The position numbers were made by a program, and so were the translations under genes. The notes below the pieces were generated by a model. That model was given only the letters and a program-made list of their open reading frames with translations. It did no database searches and was not told where the DNA came from. This document shows, one piece after another, positions 20,443 to 26,345 of a DNA stretch of 26,345 nucleotides; the first letter of the stretch is position 1, and the number at the start of each line of letters is the position of its first letter. The DNA lies in assembly GCF_001949145.1 (NCBI RefSeq), contig NW_019091358.1:3527515-3553859 (forward strand), read 5' to 3'. Source of the stretch: Acanthaster planci. Lineage: Eukaryota; Echinodermata; Asteroidea; Valvatida; Acanthasteridae.

Positions 20443-23387
20443 GATTTTTGTTGTCGCAACAATTTGTCAAAGGTACAATCCACTATTTGTCTTTTGTGGA
20501 TTATTTTCCTTTGAAGCAACAAAATTACTCAAAATCTATAGAAAGGAACACAAGAACGAACCTGATGAAGATGAACTTTGAGCTTAATAGTGAATGTTTA
20601 ATATTCTGAGAAAACTATTCTAGGACTTGGATTTCAGATCAAAAGTTGCTGAGTCGTGTTTTAAATTGTGCCTGTATTCAGCATCTGGGAAACGTTCTCA
20701 TATTCAGTCGAATACAGCTACACCTTTTCACCCCCTGAACTGATGAATTATGGAAACTGCTAGTGTGTGTGCATCATGTCAACGCTTGCATGCATTTCTA
20801 ATAGTGATTTTCCAAAAATTTGAGAAGGCGCGTGCTTAAAATAATTATTTCTTCATGATGACCGTTTGCCAGAAAGAATAGTTTCTCACAGAATTTAGTC
20901 GTCTATCTAAACCAAGTATACTTTTCAACAACAATAATGGATACCTTTTTGATAACTGCAAATGAAAGACTGTACAGTACAGCCAAATGCATCCTCACCT
21001 TGGAGGAAAGATTTGCTTAAACTTAGTGATGTAACAACAGAAATCTCTATCCGCCTGCAACCGTTAGCACAACCACCCTGAGCACCGCCATGAAATAGCG
21101 CTCAAGATTAGCACATTTTTCTGCTAAACTTAGCACAAATTTTCTTCCGACTGTGTTAACAAGCCCCATGAAATTGCGCCCGACCCCATCCAGCCTGTTA
21201 CACCCTGCACTTCCCAGCACTGTAAGGTTTTACGGATTTAACAGTGACCCACAATAAGAGTCTATGTGGTGATGGGTTGAAACATGGGTGTTTTGCTCAT
21301 TTCAGTGTGACTGAAAAACCTTAGGAGACCTTTTCTTGTTTTTTGTCATTTTTCCCTGTGTTTAGATTTGGGAAGGCCTCATTGCCAGGTGAATGTACTG
21401 CCATAGTTGCCTACATGAACGTTGAAGCTGCCTAGCGTCATGGTGCAAGTGGACTGACCGATGAAATCTCCAAAGTGAAGTGGCAAGTTATACGTAATAA
21501 GTAGCACAGGTAAGAGTCTTGTAGTTCATATCATTGCTGGCTTTCTGCAAGGATGAATCTGGGAAAGGGGGAGGGGCCGATGGGGTCATGACCAAAAAAG
21601 GAGCAAAAATTGTTTTCATTTGAAAAAATGAAAGGATCAGTTTGGTCTATTTAATTTCCCTTCATTTGAAAAGTGGAAATGTAGCCTAACCCCTCAAACA
21701 ACTTTAAAAAAAACAAAAATTTGGCTCACAGAATCAAGTTTGTCCCCACTCCCCGAAAATACTTTGGTCCTGGATCCACCCTTGGGTGCTTATGGCTAGC
21801 TTTACGGACAACCCTGACCTAGGGATAGTTGTGTGCATCGGGTCGACCAAGCAAGACGATAGGGATGAGTTTAAACCCTTGTAACCAGGGTAAGCTCGTT
21901 GAATGCACCCACTATACTGGAACTTTTTTCTGGCCTAAAGTTCCTTTTCCTTTATGGTTCGTTGCTGTTTCATGACAAATTACCATTGATCAATGGTCCA
22001 CATTTCCTGAGACATGTTCAACATGTTCAAGGAGCAATTTGGGTTTCACGGTTTTAATAGTAAAACTCATGAAATGAAGCATCTAATCATAGAATAATAC
22101 CTTTAGACCAACAACAGCAGGGGCATTATTTAAGGAAAGTGTCCATTTCTAATAACCATAAGCAAATGGCTGCCTTGGCCTCTGGGGTTTCATGATTTTC
22201 TGAGCAGCACTGCTCTACATCAAAGAAGATGGATTGGGGGCAACTGTGGCAATCGTCCATCACGCATTATTTAGCCTTGTTGGTCTTTTATTAAAGTTCT
22301 AACCTGGCACAGTTCAATTTTCCTTCCTCATAATATTGCCCATTATTAAAATCGCATTCACTATGGGGCTTTGTTCAGGCTTTTTGAAGCTTAGCAATGA
22401 ATATGGGACAAAAACTTAACTGTTCAAAGGCCTTATTTAAAGAAGGATCTACCTTAATTTTGACAAATGTTGAACCAAAACACAAAAAGGGACCCACTGT
22501 AAACACTTAAACAGTATTTTCAGTCACCATCCAAAATATCCAATTTGTATCCATTTCAACAGACTTTTGCACACTGTTGAAATATTTCTGCCCACACTTT
22601 TGGGGTCAATCATTGATTTCTGTAGGAGCTGTTGGCCCATGGGTATTTTAGGTTTGTGGTCTTCCCTGATTGACATTACAGTATTATATGTACTGTAATT
22701 ATATGTACTGTAAACAGTGCCCTCACTTGTTAAGAAAAGGGAAAGACAAATATAAGTGTTTAAACATATCACTTTTTGATTTTTTGATTCACTAAACCCT
22801 AAAGAGGTGTCTGGAAAATATTTTTAACAAAGAGTACAAATCACAAATGCTACCAGAAGTAATGGGTCAGCAGTGTCAAAGGAATCCTCTTGTCATAGTT
22901 CATTTTCTGACATGAAAATGGATGAAAAGCAATAGACACTAACAGTTTGTTATAAAATGAAAGGTGTAAAAACAAGGAGCGTACAAGATATGTCTCAATT
23001 TCTACTGCAACTTAGTTCCTTTTGTGATTAATATCTACCCAGACCTCCTCATATGGGTTTCCCCAGGACAAACGGACCATAATGCTGATGAGAAGAGCGC
23101 CCTCGCCTCCTTCAACCTGGAGATAGAGAAGGAAGATGGAGGACAAGATCCTATGGGACTTCACAGAGATGATTCATGAGAATGCCAAGGCCAGGAAGTA
23201 ATTCAGATAGATTCCAGTCTTCACCTCCATCACTGAGGAGGAACACGGTTTTCAAGATTGCATGAGGGATCCTCATCAGAATCCTAGGCATTGATTCACA
23301 AAAAAGGCAAGGAAAGGACTCAATCTTCTCAGAGATACAGTTCCTTGCTTCCACCTTAGTGATGAAGCAAGTCTATCTGCATTTGTA
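20443..23387. other. intergenic, no gene recognised
   Basis: Mostly A/T-rich. A 16-bp direct repeat ATTATATGTACTGTAA occurs twice at 22683-22713 and is followed by TAAACAGTGCCCTCAC (22711-22726), which is the reverse complement of the minisatellite core at 23598. A coding-like patch at about 23066-23200 has frames of 20-40 residues interrupted by stops and matches nothing I recognise. Confidence 0.45.
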
Positions 23388-24411
23388 CACTACTCAAAGA
23401 ATCAAAGGATCATACGTAGTGAGTAATAATTTAAACAAATGGTATTCACATCGCAAAAAAATGAGCATCATTTAATTTGGCTATTTCTTGGCATCAAACC
23501 AAAAAATCTCACGATACTGGAAAAAACTTTGGTCAGCACCTTGTCCAGGTCCTCCGTGGCCCTGAAAATGATGTATAAACAATTGAGTTTTAACCAAGTA
23601 ATGTGAGGGCACTGTTTATGAATAAGAATGATATCGCAGTAATGTGAGGGCACTGTTTGAGTTACAATATCGCAGTAATGTGAGGGCACTGTTTATGAGT
23701 TACAATATCGCAGTAATGTGAGGGCACTGTTTATGAGTAAATTCTGGTAATGTGAGGTAACTATTTGTGATTCTGAGTCACAGAAATGAAGCACTTTCAG
23801 ATGTACGTATCTCAGCATGAAAAATTACATGTAACTGTTGAGACCCTTTTATTTAGAAAAATAATGCAATGTCTGACATGTATCTGTTTGCAAATCTCCA
23901 ATGTCAGGACATTAAAAAAAAATTAAATAAAAAATTCACAGTTTTCGAAAACCTAAACACAAAATGGTAAGAGGTCCAATATTTCAGTCACTTTCACTCA
24001 AAATGTCCTAAAGTGAGACACGTGTACATCGTTTTACCACAATAGGGTTGTATAGTACTGGCCAGTCTCATTCATGTTATTGTACCCCCCCCAACTCTTT
24101 AAGACACTCCCAGTCTCTCACCCCCTTGCCTGAGAGTCATCCCATCCTTAATTTATGTGCAAAGAGAGTGAAAGGTGGCCATTTTGAAGTTGTGCAATAC
24201 CTGAGCAATACCCATGACCCAATGCTTTTTGACCCTTCCAGCCAATTGGGCTCTGAAACATGACTAAGCAACAGCATTGTCTCACATTCTATGGTGCTCA
24301 ACCAAGCATGAACATGAGCTTCAGTGTACAAAAAGTAAAGCCAATGAGGTACACACCTGGCTGTAATTTTCATACACAAATGTCTGATCCTTTAATTTTT
24401 TTTGAGTAGTG
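23388..24411. mobile_element. candidate Tc1/mariner-like non-autonomous DNA transposon
   Basis: The ends are inverted repeats: CACTACTCAAAGAATCAAAG... at 23388-23412 and the reverse complement of CACTACTCAAAAAAAATTAA... at 24385-24411, differing by a 2-base length change and one or two substitutions. TA directly precedes the left end, and CA (a possible mutated TA) follows the right end, as expected for TA-targeting Tc1/mariner elements. Termini of the CACTRCTCAAA type are typical of that group in my experience. The 1,024-bp interior has no intact transposase. A minus-strand frame at 23468-23689 ends in ATEDLDKVLTKVFSSIVRFF plus 10 residues and is preceded by an acceptor-like TTTTCAG, possibly a relic. 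Confidence 0.55.
23598..23770. repeat. minisatellite, ~36-41-bp unit with core GTAATGTGAGGGCACTGTTT
   Basis: Copies start at 23598, 23639, 23675, 23713 and (degenerate) 23747. Most units are followed by an ACAATATCGCA-type spacer. Lies inside the candidate transposon. On the minus strand it encodes a short repeated peptide (SHYCDI) that is unlikely to be meaningful. Confidence 0.9.
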
Positions 24412-25272
24412 CATATTGGTATAATGAACAGGGCAGGGTCCATACACAATGCTTGGTGCAGCGTACCTCCCAACTACATGTATTGCTATTCCATTGGCAC
24501 TGTTCCAATCGTCGCATTTTCATAGATCTAAAAATCGAAATGTGCCGATTTTCGTTTAAAAAAATGGGGGGAAAAGTCCTGACAAAAGGGGGCGCTATTT
24601 GCCAAAACAGAGAGAGTGCCATTTGCAGAAAAAAGAGGATACTATTTCCTTTGTTGAAATGTCAGTTGTTACACATACATATGTGGGTGTTCTTGTTCAT
24701 GTAAAACAGATTCTCTTGTGCGGCTGCTTGTTTTGCTATGGGCTCATTATGTGGTCGTTCCAATTTTAGAGTTTATTGACATCTTAACTTTTGAGTCACT
24801 CTCATCAGTCCTAAATTTTTTTCTTTAAAGCAAATTTGTGATGCTAAGTAAAAGTGTGCAGAAAATTTGGGAGCCAAGAGGCATGTTCTGTGTACCGAAT
24901 TGTTCAGTATAGTAATATTTTACTGTACTTACATCCAAATTATTTCGCTTCTTTTCATTGTAACGCATTGACTCATATTAATGTACATTTAAAACATTCA
25001 TGTTTACATTTAAGTTATCAAGATGCTATACATGTACTCCAAAATTTGAAAATAATTACCATTTGGAAAGATCCTAGACAATTTGACACTACTTCTTCTG
25101 AGGACAAATTGCTTGTAACTGTTGCATGCTTTTAGAAATTCAATGGTGTTCCCATTCAGGCAGCCAAAATACCAGCACTGTTCAGTCAACCCAGTGGCTG
25201 TTCTGAACCTCACTTTTAACAAGTTCCCCTCAAACAGATATTAATGACAAATGGGAAGAGCACCTGAAACAG
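24412..25272. other. intergenic, nothing recognised
   Basis: A/T-rich sequence. A 100-codon plus-strand frame (24402-24704) crosses the end of the transposon candidate and has no family features, so I treat it as chance. Confidence 0.5.
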
Positions 25273-25313
25273 GGCTGGAGAGCTCAGTTGGTAGGTTCAA
25301 ATCCTGCTCCAGT
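25273..25313 (+). mobile_element. tRNA-derived SINE remnant with internal deletion
   Basis: Has a tRNA-like 5' acceptor (CTGGAG) and A box (AGCTCAGTTGGTA), then almost at once a B box (GGTTCAAATCC) and a 3' acceptor strand CTCCAG that pairs with the 5' one. The anticodon arm and variable loop are missing. The sequence continues with TCAATTTCTTTGTTCA, the kind of tail found on tRNA-derived SINEs. Not a functional tRNA gene. Confidence 0.6.
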
Positions 25314-26265
25314 CAATTTCTTTGTTCATCTTTATAAGTTTTTCTTTGGAAAAAATTTCAGTGCATTTTGCAAGTTGTACATCCAGTGTTGCCAGATCAT
25401 TAGAAAAAAGTCTTTCACTTTATTATTAAAAACCTGCAAGTCGCAAATCTTTGGCTCAGTGCTGCAAGGTTATTACAGCAAAAATGTAATTTTTGAAAAT
25501 GCCCTAACTTGGACATTACTCTGTGCACGAAAGAAATGTTTGATTTAAACAGTTTTTTTTTAATCATAAAAACTAATTGTTTCCCAAATTAATGTCTAAA
25601 ACAATATTTTTCACTGAACACCTTTCGTGCATTCTAAAGACCTTTTCCCACTGACATGAAATTTGTTTCATTTGAAAATATTACCTTGCAAAAATGCTTT
25701 GTGTGTATGTAAAACAATCACCATTTATTGCTGTAACCAGTTAATTTCTATTTGCAAGTGAAATAAATACTCATTTATTTAAACTAGCGGAACAACTTGT
25801 TTGTATGTTTATATCTTTTTGTAAAACTGTAGTACTTTGCCACTTTACCCTTCTCCTAATCTGGACCATTTTACACTGCCAGAGTTTAAGGTACATCTGT
25901 TTCCATCTTTAGATTTTACATTACAGCCTCATCCTACATGGAAGCCCTGCCAGTCTTTAAACATCTTCCAAGCTCCTTATATAAAGTTCCCTCTTGGAGC
26001 CTTTTAGTCTCAATCTTATGAGGGCTACAATAAACCCAACAGCAATATGGAACATCTCCTTCAACCCCAAGGGATCCTCAGAGCTCTAATACTGATAGTC
26101 CCAAGCCCTCAACCATCCACTCTACCCTTCCTATCAGCTCCTAGACTTCCAGCCCCTAGGAGTTCCACCCTTGCCCATCTCCAGTACACAGTTTGGCTGA
26201 AAAATATTCTAAGTCCAAACAATGGAAGGTTTAACATTTAGAAACGAGCACATTTTTTCAAGAAA
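25314..26265. other. intergenic, nothing recognised
   Basis: A/T-rich to about 25900, then a C/T-rich stretch (25925-26200) containing TTATATAAAG at 25978-25987, a TATA-like word with no gene evident downstream. A 64-codon frame at 26047-26241 is not recognised. Confidence 0.45.
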
Positions 26266-26338
26266 GTGCCGTGGCATAGCGGTTAAGGACACTAACTGCT
26301 ATGCACAAGGACCTGGGTTCAATTCCAGGAGGGCATGC
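26266..26338 (+). mobile_element. tRNA-Ser(GCU)-like sequence, probable SINE head (runs toward window end)
   Basis: Shows an A box TGGCATAGCGGTTAAGGACA, an anticodon-region CTAACTGCTATGCA comparable to the ACTGCTAAT of tRNA-Ser(GCU), and a B box GGGTTCAATTCC. The acceptor halves GTGCC and GGCAT pair (with one G-T). The T stem CCTGG/CCAGG pairs only if the loop is eight bases, and the long serine variable arm is shortened, so a functional tRNA is unlikely. Best read as the head of a tRNA-derived SINE or a tRNA pseudogene. Confidence 0.55.
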
Positions 26339-26345
26339 ACAATTT

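Noticed and set aside
23066-23200. Coding-like patch after TTTCCCCAG, with peptides such as MEDKILWDFTEMIHENAKARK in one frame
   Set aside because: I considered a LINE or retrocopy relic, but stops interrupt every frame within 40 codons and the resemblance is too short to support.
23598-23770. Regularly spaced repeats resembling a CRISPR array
   Set aside because: Spacers are themselves near-identical and the genome is eukaryotic; this is a minisatellite.
26266-26338. Functional tRNA-Ser gene
   Set aside because: The T stem needs an abnormal loop, the variable arm is shortened and the acceptor has a mismatch; it fits a SINE head better.

Overview
The window is eukaryotic nuclear DNA, almost certainly from a marine invertebrate. 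It has GT-AG introns with polypyrimidine acceptors, long AT-rich non-coding stretches, AATAAA signals, tRNA-derived repeat heads, foldback elements and many dispersed ACATGTA/TACATGT words. Base composition, repeat style and protein similarity suggest a non-vertebrate deuterostome, most likely an echinoderm such as a sea star. The species assignment is inference.

One gene can be recognised with confidence. It is the 3' two-thirds of a plus-strand ZNF608/ZNF609-family gene (the Drosophila relative is scribbler/brakeless), a large nuclear C2H2 zinc-finger transcriptional co-regulator. Five exons join in a consistent phase: 7637-7766, 8258-8345, 8801-12798 (a single 4.0 kb exon), 13713-13791 and a terminal exon from 14600 with the stop codon at 14604-14606. 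Together they encode about 1,433 residues. A further upstream exon ending at 7123 fits in phase but is weaker. The N-terminal exon(s) and the promoter were not found and probably lie left of the window. Downstream of the stop is a 3' UTR of about 1.1-2.1 kb with two AATAAA signals.

Layout: 1-143 is the end of a 21-bp tandem array. 144-6984 is intron or upstream sequence holding one possible minus-strand coding fragment (about 675-1198). 6985-14606 is the ZNF608/609-like coding region, with a 172-base assembly gap in its penultimate intron and a large foldback repeat in its last intron. 14607 to about 16660 is the 3' UTR. From 16660 to 26345 there is no recognisable gene, but several repeat structures: foldbacks at 17031-17277 and 18336-18511, a pair of small hairpins at 18611-18695, a duplicated 32-bp segment at 20293-20394, a candidate Tc1/mariner-like element with terminal inverted repeats at 23388-24411 that carries a minisatellite, and two tRNA-like SINE remnants at 25273 and 26266.

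I found no operon, CRISPR array, or obviously new multi-gene system. The most interesting points are the inverted repeats around the end of the ZNF608/609-like gene, its near-empty terminal coding exon, and the unrecognised minus-strand ORF pair near the left edge.
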